Shown here: positions 32,400-41,064 of the stretch, piece by piece
Layout: each line of letters starts with the position of its first letter
How positions within the stretch are numbered: the first letter of the stretch is position 1
DNA from: Chryseobacterium cucumeris
GTDB taxonomy: Bacteria > Bacteroidota > Bacteroidia > Flavobacteriales > Weeksellaceae
DNA: 64,000 bases
Direction: 5' to 3'
Assembly: GCF_016775705.1 (NCBI RefSeq)
Contig: NZ_CP068760.1
Span: 4,154,001 to 4,218,000, forward strand
The notes under the pieces: model-generated
Told to the model about the DNA's origin: nothing
Seen by the model: the letters and a program-made list of their open reading frames with translations, nothing else
Databases searched by the model: none
Program-made: the position numbers and the translations under genes

Positions 32400-33501
32400 C
32401 AATACTTCCCGTTTTCAGGAATATCTTGATAAACGAAAAGAGAAGGGAACCTTAAGAAGTTTAAGGCTTCAATCCGATGGAATTGATTTTTATTCCAATG
32501 ATTATCTGGGGTTTGCAAAAAGTAAGGAACTTCAAAGTTTACTACTGCAAAAGATTATGGATAATCCTCAACTGCTTTCGGGAAGCACAGGTTCAAGGTT
32601 AATTAGCGGAAACAGTGATATTGCAGTTTCCGTGGAAAATGAGATTGCGCAGAAACATCATTTTGAATCGGCATTGCTCTTCCCATCCGGATATAATGCC
32701 AACCTTGCTTTGTTTTCAACGCTTCCCAGCCGTCATGATGCCATTATTGTGGACGAACAAATTCATCGGTCAGTACATGATGGTTGCAAACTATCCAATG
32801 CTAAAAAACTGAAATTCAAACACAATGATATCGAAGATCTTGAAAATATTTTAAAAAGACAGAAAGGACATTGTTATATCGCGATAGAAAGTCTTTATTC
32901 GATGGAAGGAGATTTTGCTCCTGTTCAGGAAATCGCTGCCCTTGCCAGCAAATATAAATCTTCTTTGATTGTTGATGAAGCCCACGCCTTCGGCGTTTTT
33001 GGATATGGATTGATTGAAAAATTACAGTTACAGAACCATGTTTCAGCAGCTGTGGTGACCTATGGAAAAGCTCTCGGGGCTCATGGAGCAGCTATTCTCT
33101 GTAATGAAACAGTGAAATCTTACCTGATCAATTTTGCAAGTCCTTTCATTTATACCACATCAGCACAGGATTTCCAATGGATGAGCATCAAAACAGGATA
33201 TGAATTTTTAGATCAAAATCATGAACTGGCTGAAAAACTTCAGAATAACATCAAAGTTTTCCGAAGCAGTAAATTACAGTCTCCATCGGCAGAAACAAGT
33301 CCAGTGCAGGCTATACTCATTCCTGATAACCAAACACTTAAAGCAGCGCAGAATACTTTATCAGAGAAAGGCTTTTTAACTTATGCGATATACAGCCCAA
33401 CGGTAAAAGAAGGAAGCGAACGCTTGAGGATATGCCTTCACAGCTTCAATTCAGAAGAGGAAATTATAAAACTGACAGGAATTATTAAAGAATTTATTTA
33501 A
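32392..33501 (+). CDS. bioF: 8-amino-7-oxononanoate synthase
   Basis: 369 residues, alpha-oxoamine synthase family. PLP Schiff-base lysine Lys226 (TYGKALGAHGAA), Asp195 (DEAHAFGVFG), SLYSMEGDFAP and GSTGSRLISG (~64-73) are the BioF signatures. It condenses L-alanine with pimeloyl-CoA/ACP, releasing CO2, the first dedicated step of biotin ring assembly. The gene is slightly short versus E. coli BioF (384). It overlaps the ferritin-like gene by 8 bp; bioD follows after 49 bp containing a heptamer tandem repeat. KBL (2-amino-3-ketobutyrate ligase) is the main alternative but the operon decides for BioF. Confidence 0.93.
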   Translation: MLSNTSRFQEYLDKRKEKGTLRSLRLQSDGIDFYSNDYLGFAKSKELQSLLLQKIMDNPQLLSGSTGSRLISGNSDIAVSVENEIAQKHHFESALLFPSGYNANLALFSTLPSRHDAIIVDEQIHRSVHDGCKLSNAKKLKFKHNDIEDLENILKRQKGHCYIAIESLYSMEGDFAPVQEIAALASKYKSSLIVDEAHAFGVFGYGLIEKLQLQNHVSAAVVTYGKALGAHGAAILCNETVKSYLINFASPFIYTTSAQDFQWMSIKTGYEFLDQNHELAEKLQNNIKVFRSSKLQSPSAETSPVQAILIPDNQTLKAAQNTLSEKGFLTYAIYSPTVKEGSERLRICLHSFNSEEEIIKLTGIIKEFI

Positions 33502-33514
33502 AACTTTCAACAGC

Positions 33515-33549
33515 CGAATCACGAATCCCGAACCCCGCATCACGAAAGA
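33515..33549. repeat. Heptamer tandem repeat between bioF and bioD
   Basis: Five imperfect 7-bp units (CGAATCA, CGAATCC, CGAACCC, CGCATCA, CGAAAGA) run directly up to 1 bp before the bioD start codon. They replace any ordinary ribosome-binding sequence. Confidence 0.6.
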
Positions 33550-33550
33550 T

Positions 33551-34162
33551 ATGAAACTATTTATAACAGGAATAGGAACCGAAATAGGAAAAACAGTTTG
33601 CTCAGCCGTTTTGGTTCAGCATTTTAAAACAGAATACTGGAAACCCATACAATCTGGTGATCTTCATTATACAGACAGTCATAAAATTGAAGACTGGACA
33701 GACACCAACTTTTGCCATCCGGAAACTTACCGTTTAAAGCTGGCAGCTTCACCACATCAGTCTGCAAGAGAAGAAAATACCACTATCAATCTGAATGATT
33801 TTCAACTCCCCAAAACAGCAAATCCACTCATTGTAGAAGGAGCCGGGGGTCTTATGGTGCCCATTTCAGACACTACATTTATGATTGATCTGATTGAGGA
33901 ATTAAACATTCCTGCAGCGCTGGTTGTAAGAAACTACCTGGGCTGTATCAACCATAGCCTGCTTTCAATCTTAGCCTTACAACAGAGAGAAATTCAGCTG
34001 GAATATTTAATTCTTAACGGAGATTTTCCGGAAGATACAGAAAGAGTAATCTGCAGTTTTATCGAAAAAGAAACAAAAGTTATAAAGATCCCGGAAATCA
34101 GAAATACGGATAAGGAATCTGTACAACATGCTGCAAAGCAATTAGTAATAACAAAATTATGA
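33551..34162 (+). CDS. bioD: Dethiobiotin synthetase
   Basis: 203 residues. The P-loop is GIGTEIGKTVCSAV, the substrate region WKPIQSGDLHYTDS and the VEGAGGLMVPIS loop binds Mg-ATP and the carbamate. BioD closes the ureido ring of dethiobiotin from diaminopelargonate, CO2 and ATP in the cytoplasm. The start codon abuts the heptamer repeat, so its translation context is unusual. The stop overlaps an in-frame ATG of bioB by 4 bp. Confidence 0.95.
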   Translation: MKLFITGIGTEIGKTVCSAVLVQHFKTEYWKPIQSGDLHYTDSHKIEDWTDTNFCHPETYRLKLAASPHQSAREENTTINLNDFQLPKTANPLIVEGAGGLMVPISDTTFMIDLIEELNIPAALVVRNYLGCINHSLLSILALQQREIQLEYLILNGDFPEDTERVICSFIEKETKVIKIPEIRNTDKESVQHAAKQLVITKL

Positions 34163-35148
34163 TAATGGATACAAAAACAACATTGAGAAACGACTGGACT
34201 AAAGAAGAAATCGAAGAGATTTACCACCTTCCTCTGATGGAACTGATTTATAAAGCAGCCACCATACACCGCGAATGGCATGATCCTTCCGAAGTGCAGA
34301 TATCTACTTTATTATCCATCAAAACAGGTGGATGTCCTGAAGACTGCTCTTATTGTGGACAGGCAGCCCGTTATCACACGGATATTAAAGTACAGGCTTT
34401 ATTACCTACAGAAACTGTAATTGCTCACGCTCAAAAAGCGAAAGACTCGGGATCTTCAAGATTCTGTATGGCAGCAGCATGGCGTGAAGTTCGTAATAAC
34501 CGTGATTTTGACCGGGTGATTGATATGGTAAAAGGAGTAAACGAACTTGGCCTTGAAGTTTGCTGTACATTGGGTATGCTTACCGAAGAACAGGCCATCA
34601 GACTTCAGGAAGCCGGATTATATGCTTATAATCATAACCTTGATACTTCAGAACAGTATTATGAAGAAATCATATCTACCAGAACTTTTGACAACAGAAT
34701 CAATACGATCAATAATGTAAGAAAGGCAGGAATCACAGTATGTTCCGGAGGAATCATCGGACTAGGCGAAACTCACAGAGACAGAATTTCAATGCTTTTA
34801 ACGTTGGCAACAATGCCTAAACACCCGGAATCCGTTCCCATCAATGCATTAGCGAGGGTAGCGGGAACACCATTAGCCGATAATGAAAAAGTAGATACCT
34901 GGGAAATGGTAAGAATGATTGCCACAGCAAGAATCGTAATGCCATCTTCCATGGTGAGATTAAGCGCAGGACGTATAGAAATGACTGAAACAGAACAGGC
35001 ATGGTGCTTTATGGCAGGAGCCAATTCCATTTTCACGGGAGAAAGAGAAACCTTATTGGTAACGCCTAATCCAGGAGTTTCTGAAGACATGCAGATGCTG
35101 CAGACCTTAGGATTGAGACCTATGATGAAAAAAGAAACATGCTGCTAG
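34159..35148 (+). CDS. bioB: Biotin synthase (radical SAM)
   Basis: 329 residues. The radical-SAM cluster is Cys59, Cys63, Cys66 (GGCPEDCSYCGQAA), and YNHNLDTS and the late SAGR(IE)MT segment supply ligands for the auxiliary [2Fe-2S] cluster that donates sulfur. It converts dethiobiotin to biotin. The ATG at 34159 overlaps the bioD stop; the alternative at 34165 (MDTKTT) is equally likely. A Cys pair ends the protein (ETCC), as in several Bacteroidota homologues. The 423-bp gap after it is filled with repeats, and bioA follows on its own promoter. Confidence 0.97.
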   Translation: MIMDTKTTLRNDWTKEEIEEIYHLPLMELIYKAATIHREWHDPSEVQISTLLSIKTGGCPEDCSYCGQAARYHTDIKVQALLPTETVIAHAQKAKDSGSSRFCMAAAWREVRNNRDFDRVIDMVKGVNELGLEVCCTLGMLTEEQAIRLQEAGLYAYNHNLDTSEQYYEEIISTRTFDNRINTINNVRKAGITVCSGGIIGLGETHRDRISMLLTLATMPKHPESVPINALARVAGTPLADNEKVDTWEMVRMIATARIVMPSSMVRLSAGRIEMTETEQAWCFMAGANSIFTGERETLLVTPNPGVSEDMQMLQTLGLRPMMKKETCC

Positions 35149-35571
35149 ATAATTATGAATTATAAATGATAAATTATGAGTGATGAGTTGGATTATTTTT
35201 ATTATAGCGCTTATTATAAAATTGGTTTTTGAATTTTTATAAACTGCTCTACAAGTTGGAAAACGCAAAGGCGCAAAAGCTTTTGTAGTAAGTAATACTT
35301 TAAGACGCAAGGATTTTATCTACGATAAAATTTAACATTGCAAATTTTTATTCTATTGCAGATTGTGTAAATTAAACAGATGATATAAAAAATCCACGGG
35401 AAAATTATAACACATTCCTTGCTGAAAATCTTTGATTTTCTTGCGCCTTAAAATATTCGCAATCTATGACAAAACTTTGCGCCTTTGCGATCAATCCAAC
35501 ATTTCAATATATTCAACTAAATTATTGTTAAATCCATCTCCATCACTCATTTCTATTTTTTACATCAAAAT
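35149..35571. other. 423-bp repeat-rich gap between bioB and bioA
   Basis: An AT-rich stretch (35155-35180, repeated AATTATGA/AAATTATGA units) is followed by a family B inverted-repeat element (35259-35492) and then the bioA promoter/operator motif. No gene was recognised. Confidence 0.6.
35259..35492. repeat. GCGCCTT-type inverted repeat, family B copy 2
   Basis: AACGCAAAGGCGCAAAAG and TTTAAGACGCAAGGATTTTA on the left face CTTGCGCCTTAAAATATTCG and TTTGCGCCTTTGCG on the right. The arms carry the same building blocks as the copies at about 29970 and 55463. Confidence 0.7.
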
Positions 35572-35572
35572 A
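35554..35572 (+). promoter_or_regulatory. Shared biotin motif, copy 2, at bioA start
   Basis: TATTTTTTACATCAAAATA matches the motif before the ferritin-like gene at 17 of 19 positions and runs into the bioA ATG. The same 19 bp before both biotin transcription units suggests a common regulator or a conserved leader. Confidence 0.45.
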
Positions 35573-36864
35573 TGAATACAATAACAAAAGAAATCAGCCT
35601 TCAAAAAAGAGACAAAACGGTCAACTGGCATCCGTACACCCAGATGAAAACAGCTGATGATGCCATTCCTATTGTAAAAGGAAAAGGAATTTATCTTTAT
35701 GATACCGAAGGAAAAAAATATCTGGATGTCGTTTCTTCATGGTGGGTAACTCTACATGGACATTCTCATCCTTATATTGCTCAACGTGTTTTTGAACAGT
35801 TGAATACACTGGAACAGGTGATTTTCGCCGGATTTACCCATGAACCTGCTGTACAGCTTTCAGAAAATTTACTGAAACTTCTTCCGGCTGGTCAGGAAAA
35901 GGTCTTTTATTCGGATAATGGCTCTACCGCAGTAGAAGTTGCTTTGAAAATGTGTATTCAATATGCATACAATAAAGAGAAAAAGAAGACAAAGATTTTA
36001 GCTTTTAAAAATGCCTATCACGGAGATACTTTCGGGGCTATGTCTGTAAGTGGAAAAAGCTTCTGGACAAGACCTTTTGAAAGTATGTTGTTTGAAGTTG
36101 TTTTTATAGATACACCCAATGCAGAAAACCTGGAAAGTCTGCAGAAACAGATTAAAGAATTAGCTGATGAAGTCGCTTGTTTTATCTATGAACCATTAGT
36201 TCAGGGTGCTGCCGGAATGCTGATGTATAAAGCTGAAGACCTAAGCCAGCTAATGAAATTCTGTAGAGAAGAAGGCGTTCTCATGATCCAGGATGAAGTT
36301 TTTACAGGGTTTGGAAGAACAGGTAAACTTTTCGCAGCAGATTATCTTACGGAAAAGCCGGATATCATGTGTTTTTCAAAAGGATTGACAGGAGGAACCA
36401 TGCCCATGGGAATCACTACCTGTTCCAATGACATCTATGATGCTTTCCTTTCTGAAGACCGTTATAAAACCTTATTTCACGGGCATTCGTTTACAGCGAA
36501 TCCTTTAGCCTGTACCGCGGCTCTTGCCAGTATGGAATTACTATTGACAAATGAAACTCAAATGAATATCAACCGCATCACTCATCAACATTCAGAGTTT
36601 GTGAAAGCACTTGCTTTACATCCTCGTGTAGAAAAGGTTCGTCAGATCGGAACTATTTTAGCGTTCGATTTCAAAACCGGGAATGATACTTCTTATTTCA
36701 ATGAAATAGGGAAGAAGCTTTACAATGAATTCTTACAGAGAGGGATTATCATGAGGTCGTTGGGAAATGTAATATATCTGGTTCCGCCATATTGTATTAC
36801 TTCCGAAGAATTGGATTTTGTCTATCAGAATATTACGGACGTACTGGATCAGTTTACACAATAA
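35572..36864 (+). CDS. bioA: Adenosylmethionine-8-amino-7-oxononanoate aminotransferase
   Basis: 430 residues, class III aminotransferase. BioA-specific features: HPYTQM near the N-terminus (SAM/KAPA pocket), WWVTLHGHSHP, QDEVFTGFGRTGK and the PLP lysine in MCFSKGLTGGTMPMG. It transfers the amino group of SAM to KAPA to give diaminopelargonate. It is separated from bioFDB by a 423-bp repeat region but shares a 19-bp upstream motif with that operon, so the pathway is probably co-regulated. A clear terminator follows. Confidence 0.95.
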   Translation: MNTITKEISLQKRDKTVNWHPYTQMKTADDAIPIVKGKGIYLYDTEGKKYLDVVSSWWVTLHGHSHPYIAQRVFEQLNTLEQVIFAGFTHEPAVQLSENLLKLLPAGQEKVFYSDNGSTAVEVALKMCIQYAYNKEKKKTKILAFKNAYHGDTFGAMSVSGKSFWTRPFESMLFEVVFIDTPNAENLESLQKQIKELADEVACFIYEPLVQGAAGMLMYKAEDLSQLMKFCREEGVLMIQDEVFTGFGRTGKLFAADYLTEKPDIMCFSKGLTGGTMPMGITTCSNDIYDAFLSEDRYKTLFHGHSFTANPLACTAALASMELLLTNETQMNINRITHQHSEFVKALALHPRVEKVRQIGTILAFDFKTGNDTSYFNEIGKKLYNEFLQRGIIMRSLGNVIYLVPPYCITSEELDFVYQNITDVLDQFTQ

Positions 36865-36906
36865 GCGATCCCTTCCGTTAATAATTATTTTTAATTTTTT
36901 TAATGT

Positions 36907-36940
36907 ACCTTATAGGTTTTCACAACCTATAAGGTTTTTA
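36907..36940 (+). terminator. Intrinsic terminator after bioA
   Basis: ACCTTATAGGTT (36907-36918) and AACCTATAAGGT (36924-36935) form a perfect 12-bp stem with a 5-nt loop followed by TTTTTA. Confidence 0.85.
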
Positions 36941-36964
36941 TGTTGAATGTAAGCACCTGTATTT

Positions 36965-37519
36965 TTAAATTTCCTGTTCTGATTTCTTCAAAATAGTTAT
37001 CAATTCTTTTAATTCATCCTTATTGAATTCCAGTAAGTTATGATTAAAATGATTGGATGGAATTTTTATATAATTCACCCACGAAGAAAGTTTTTCACGG
37101 TAAACACTTCCGAATTCAATATTACTCATCGTTACAAACTTATATCTGGTTTCCTGGCCAGCTTTTTCACTTTCTTTCTGTTCCATAGTCTGAAGAGCCC
37201 GGATCAGTTTTCCCAATTCATTTTTATCAATGGTAAGGGTCTTTTTGGAGATTTCATCAAAAGTTTCATATTCATACATGATTCCCAGAAGAGTATCCGA
37301 AGAATTTTCGGAAATATCTTTCGTTACAATTTTTTGAATATTCAGGTTTTTAAACTTACCTAAATTGATGATTTTCTTTTCAATTAATGTTCCTTTTCTT
37401 GAATTGACAGTTAGGCCGCGGGGTGTTGTGTTGGATCTTTGAATCGTTGGTGGTGGCGCTATCTGCGCAGTTACCCATGTGCCTATTGTGCAGGAGATCA
37501 AAATAATGATTCTTTTCAT
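36965..37519 (-). CDS. Exported hypothetical protein
   Basis: 184 residues. MKRIIILISCTIGTWVTA is a signal peptide, followed by a proline-rich QIAPPPTIQ segment. The mature part is polar, with no cysteines beyond the signal and two similar acidic-basic ends (LGKLIRALQTMEQKE near 110 and LKELITILKKSEQ at the C-terminus). I recognise no family. It lies 38 bp downstream of the beta-propeller gene on the same strand, so the two may be co-expressed. Confidence 0.6.
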   Translation of the reverse strand: MKRIIILISCTIGTWVTAQIAPPPTIQRSNTTPRGLTVNSRKGTLIEKKIINLGKFKNLNIQKIVTKDISENSSDTLLGIMYEYETFDEISKKTLTIDKNELGKLIRALQTMEQKESEKAGQETRYKFVTMSNIEFGSVYREKLSSWVNYIKIPSNHFNHNLLEFNKDELKELITILKKSEQEI

Positions 37520-37557
37520 TTGTAAAAATTGTTATTAGTTTTTAAATTATAAATCTA

Positions 37558-38958
37558 CTACTTCTTAATAAGTTTTTTTGTGAAAATTTTCCCGTTTTTA
37601 AAAAATGTTTTTGCAAAATACACTCCTTTAGGCAGTTCAGAAATATCGGAATTATTTTCTTTTATAGTTTTCAGTAATTTTCCATCAAAAGAATAGATTT
37701 CTATTTTATTAATTTTTTCTTTTGACTGATAAACTATATCTTTTTTCACGGGGTTTTCAAAAGTGATGTCAGTATTGTTTTTTAGAGTTTCTGCTGTTGA
37801 TAATACAGCTGTACTGGTTAAAAGATATTTAACGATCTCTGTTGTTGGCCCATCTCCATAAACAATTATATTATTATCAAAAACTTTGATTGCGTGAATC
37901 ATGTGATAGAGTAAGCTGGAATCATTTTCTATATATTCTCCAAATACCGTATCAATAGTTCCATTTTGATTAAGTTTAGCGATATAATAAGCAGGTGCAT
38001 TGTTTAAATCAGCATAACCTGCAATATAATAAGAATTATTTTTTTCATAGATATCCCAAAATTCAAGACCCAGAGCACCATTATAGTTGAATGTGGTATC
38101 TGGCGTTCCATCTGCATTCAGCCTTCCTATGGTCGCAGGGCTTGTTGATGCAAGTTGTGCATATATAATTCTATTCCCCGAATCTACCTTTATAACATTC
38201 ACATTCACTCCATTAAATATGGCCACTCCATTGTTTCCAAAACCTGTCATAAGCTGTCCATCAGAAGTATACTTTTTTATAGTATTATGTTCTAAAAAAA
38301 TAATATTAGATTGATTATCTAAAATAATGCGGGGAATTCCATTTGTTAACAGCTCTCCATTATTAAAGCTGTTATCTGATGTACCATCAGAATTTAATCT
38401 AAATGTATGGGTGTACCCGTCAAAAAATCCATTGGTATCCACACCGGTTCCTGAAACAATAATTTTGCTTCCTTGTTCTATGAGGTTGTTTTTTATATTG
38501 AAATTGTCCTGATAGAAATTGGCTAATGCTTTTACTCCTCCATTTGAAAACGAAGAATCTAATTGTCCATTGGAAAGTAATCGAACAACATCTAAATAAT
38601 TAATACTATTTACAGAATCATATCGCCTTAACAGTAAGGTTAATTTATCATTATTATGCCTTATAAATCCAACCAGAGCGTCTGAGGTATAATTCAATGC
38701 AACTTTACCATTAGTTCCAAAAGCCACATCCAAAGAGCCATTGTAACTTGTCGCTTTAGAGATAATTAATTGATTCGTATTGGAGTCAAAGGATTGATAA
38801 AATACGGCATTGGTTGTTTCTGTCAGCTCTCCCAGATAAGAGCTTCCTGTCGGAAGATTATAAATTCCGTTCGTAGCAAACGAGGGATCTTTAGAAATAA
38901 TTTGAGCAAAAAAAGTTTGTGCTACGAAAGTAAGCACAAATAATAATTTTTTTTTCAT
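37558..38958 (-). CDS. Delta-60-repeat beta-propeller protein with type IX sorting domain
   Basis: 466 residues. Signal peptide MKKKLLFVLTFVAQTFFA. The body contains repeated units ending in L(N/S)xDGxxDxxFxxxG (e.g. LNADGTPDTTFNYNG, LNQNGTIDTVFGEY, LLSNGQLDSSFSNGG), i.e. delta-60 repeats that fold as a beta-propeller. The last ~75 residues (ENPVKKDIVYQ to KIFTKKLIKK) are a Por/type IX secretion sorting domain with the typical LPKGVYFAK strand. The protein is thus exported by T9SS and attached to or released from the surface; its ligand is unknown. Confidence 0.85.
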   Translation of the reverse strand: MKKKLLFVLTFVAQTFFAQIISKDPSFATNGIYNLPTGSSYLGELTETTNAVFYQSFDSNTNQLIISKATSYNGSLDVAFGTNGKVALNYTSDALVGFIRHNNDKLTLLLRRYDSVNSINYLDVVRLLSNGQLDSSFSNGGVKALANFYQDNFNIKNNLIEQGSKIIVSGTGVDTNGFFDGYTHTFRLNSDGTSDNSFNNGELLTNGIPRIILDNQSNIIFLEHNTIKKYTSDGQLMTGFGNNGVAIFNGVNVNVIKVDSGNRIIYAQLASTSPATIGRLNADGTPDTTFNYNGALGLEFWDIYEKNNSYYIAGYADLNNAPAYYIAKLNQNGTIDTVFGEYIENDSSLLYHMIHAIKVFDNNIIVYGDGPTTEIVKYLLTSTAVLSTAETLKNNTDITFENPVKKDIVYQSKEKINKIEIYSFDGKLLKTIKENNSDISELPKGVYFAKTFFKNGKIFTKKLIKK

Positions 38959-39113
38959 TGGTTTGTTTTTTTATAAAAATTTGAGGTTATATTATGTAAC
39001 CCCTACATAAATCTATTTTTAGGTAGTGTTTCCAAATGTAGTATAAAATTTTAGAAAAGGAAAGAAATACCTACAGGCATCGAAAACCTTCGATGAATTT
39101 ATCCAAAATGATT

Positions 39114-39428
39114 TTAACCCAATCCACTTCCCCATGAATGCAATTCCAAAAGAATAGGGCCCAGCTTCCGGCCTTTTTCAGTCAGTTTATAATAGACTTC
39201 CGGTGGGAAATTATAAACTTCAATCCTTTCAATAATAAGATCTTCTTCCAGCTGTTTCAATTGCTCTGACAGTACTTTCTTGGAAACACGGGGCATAGTA
39301 CGCCAAAGTTCCGCAAAGCGGACCTGGTCATCTTCAAAAAGATTGTGCAGGATCAATGGTTTCCATTTCCCTGAAAGAATATCCAGACTTCGTCTTAATC
39401 CACAGTTTTTAAATTCCTCAAAATTCAT
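39114..39428 (-). CDS. HxlR-family transcriptional regulator
   Basis: 104 residues, a single winged helix. CGLRRSLDILSGKWKPLILH is the HxlR hallmark, with the conserved N-terminal cysteine (thiol sensor in HypR/QorR-type members). It is divergent from an MBL-fold hydrolase gene 93 bp away and probably represses it and itself in response to an electrophile or oxidant. Length is normal for the family. Confidence 0.9.
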   Translation of the reverse strand: MNFEEFKNCGLRRSLDILSGKWKPLILHNLFEDDQVRFAELWRTMPRVSKKVLSEQLKQLEEDLIIERIEVYNFPPEVYYKLTEKGRKLGPILLELHSWGSGLG

Positions 39429-39520
39429 AAGTCAATTGAATATTTATGGTTAACTTTTTGGTAACCTTCGATTGTTTTGCTGTTATTAGGTAATACATTT
39501 GTCAAACAAAAATACCCAAA

Positions 39521-40291
39521 ATGAAATTACAATTATGGCGCAATGCGACATTACTGCTTAATATTGACGGAATTTCTATCCTGATAGATCCGATGCTCGG
39601 CGACAAAGGTTTCAGAGGAAAAATGCCCATGACAGACAGTGAATTATTAAATCCTCTTGTAGACCTGCCTTTTGATAAAGAAGAATTAAAGAAAAAGCTG
39701 GAAAGAGTAGACGCAGTTGCTGTTACCCACCTTCATCCTGATCATTGGGATGATGCTGCTATTGAACTCCTGGACAAGAATATTCCGGTCATCTGTTCCG
39801 ATGTTATTTCAGGACAGATTGCAGAACAAGGCTTCACCAATATCATCGTTCTGAAGGATCAGCTTCAATGGAATACTATTGAAATATCCAAAACCAAAGG
39901 CCGGCACGGAACCGGAGAAATCGGAGAGAAAATGGGAATCGTGAATGGTTTTGTTTTTAAAAAAGACAATAAATCCGTATACATCGCAGGAGACACGATC
40001 TGGTATGATGAAATTGCTGCAGAAATTGACAAACATCAGCCACAGCACATCATTGTAGCGGGTGGAGCTGCTACTTTTTCCGTAGGAGATCCTATTATTA
40101 TGACCAGTGAAGATATCGTAAAAGTATGTGAATCTGCTCCGGAATCCACTGTTTGGGTAACGCATCTGGAAGCCCTAAGCCACTGCAGGGAAGACAGAAA
40201 ATTTATTCAGAAAAAGATCCATGAAAACGGAATAGCGGGAAGATGCTTTATACTTGATGATGGTGAAGAGGTAAGCCTGAAATATCTATGA
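39521..40291 (+). CDS. UlaG-like MBL-fold metal-dependent hydrolase
   Basis: 256 residues. The metal motif THLHPDHWDDAA, the IYIAGDTIWY Asp-strand and the TVWVTHLEALSHC distal His segment place it in the UlaG/L-ascorbate-6-phosphate-lactonase-like branch. The N-terminus NATLLLNIDGISILIDPMLG is the branch signature. No signal peptide, so cytoplasmic; substrate unknown. Divergent HxlR regulator suggests induction by a reactive compound. A DUF421 gene follows after 53 bp. Confidence 0.85.
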   Translation: MKLQLWRNATLLLNIDGISILIDPMLGDKGFRGKMPMTDSELLNPLVDLPFDKEELKKKLERVDAVAVTHLHPDHWDDAAIELLDKNIPVICSDVISGQIAEQGFTNIIVLKDQLQWNTIEISKTKGRHGTGEIGEKMGIVNGFVFKKDNKSVYIAGDTIWYDEIAAEIDKHQPQHIIVAGGAATFSVGDPIIMTSEDIVKVCESAPESTVWVTHLEALSHCREDRKFIQKKIHENGIAGRCFILDDGEEVSLKYL

Positions 40292-40344
40292 AATAAATAC
40301 GTTTTATGGCTTATTTTTTGAATATTCCTTGATAAATAATTGGT

Positions 40345-41052
40345 ATGCTGTCAGTTTTTCTCTTAAATCTTGATTGGAAAGAATTATTATTGGGACATGA
40401 AGAATGGTCTTTTCTTTTAGAGATCATTCTTCGTACCATGATTATGTTTCTGGCTATTATCATCGGACTTAGAATTTTAGGAAAAAGAGGGGTAAAACAG
40501 CTCTCAATCTTTGAATTGGTAGTCATTATTGGCCTGGGATCGGCAGCAGGAGATCCTATGTTTAATAAAGATGTTGGAATTATTTCGTCCCTTATTGTTT
40601 TTATTGTTATTATTCTCCTGTATTCTATTGTGACGCATTTTATCGGAAAAAGTAAAAGTTTTGAAAATCTGGTGGAAGGAAAATCCATCTGCCTCGTAGA
40701 AAATGGCGAATTTTCAATTAAAAACTTTCAAAAAGAAAACCTTGGGAGTGACGAATTCTTTGCAGAACTGAGGCTAAAAGGAGTTTCGCAGCTTGGACAG
40801 ATTGAAATGGCCATAGAAGAAATATCAGGAGAGATCAGCGTTTTCTTTTTAGAAAATGAATCTGTAAGATACGGGCTTCCTATTATGCCAGACTCATTAA
40901 ATAATCCGTTACAATATATTCATGAAGACAAACATTATTCTTGTATATTCTGTGGGTATACAGAGCATAAAAAAGTGGGTAGTGCCGGAAGCTGCCCAAG
41001 ATGCCATAAAGAAGAATGGGTAGCGTCCAGCAATAAAAGACGGGTAACCTGA
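40345..41052 (+). CDS. DUF421 (YetF-like) membrane protein with C-terminal zinc-ribbon
   Basis: 235 residues. Three hydrophobic helices (~22-42, ~55-70, ~78-98) are followed by the cytoplasmic DUF421 domain (SICLVENGEFSIKNFQKENL). Unusually for the family, the last ~40 residues add a four-cysteine module: Cys200-x2-Cys203 and Cys217-x2-Cys220 (CIFCGY.. and CPRCHKEEW), a rubredoxin/zinc-ribbon pattern. YetF-like proteins are linked to envelope stability and sporulation in Bacillus, without a known reaction. The metal centre suggests redox or metal sensing here. It follows the UlaG-like gene by 53 bp and may be co-transcribed. Confidence 0.8.
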   Translation: MLSVFLLNLDWKELLLGHEEWSFLLEIILRTMIMFLAIIIGLRILGKRGVKQLSIFELVVIIGLGSAAGDPMFNKDVGIISSLIVFIVIILLYSIVTHFIGKSKSFENLVEGKSICLVENGEFSIKNFQKENLGSDEFFAELRLKGVSQLGQIEMAIEEISGEISVFFLENESVRYGLPIMPDSLNNPLQYIHEDKHYSCIFCGYTEHKKVGSAGSCPRCHKEEWVASSNKRRVT

Positions 41053-41064
41053 CCTTTAACTTTC

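Noticed and set aside
33515..33549. Heptamer repeat considered as CRISPR-like array
   Set aside because: Units are 7 bp without spacers and no cas genes exist in the window.
39078..39095. CATCGAA/TTCGATG hairpin as terminator of the HxlR region
   Set aside because: Only 7 bp, no T-tract in either direction, and it lies between the starts and ends in a place no transcript clearly needs.
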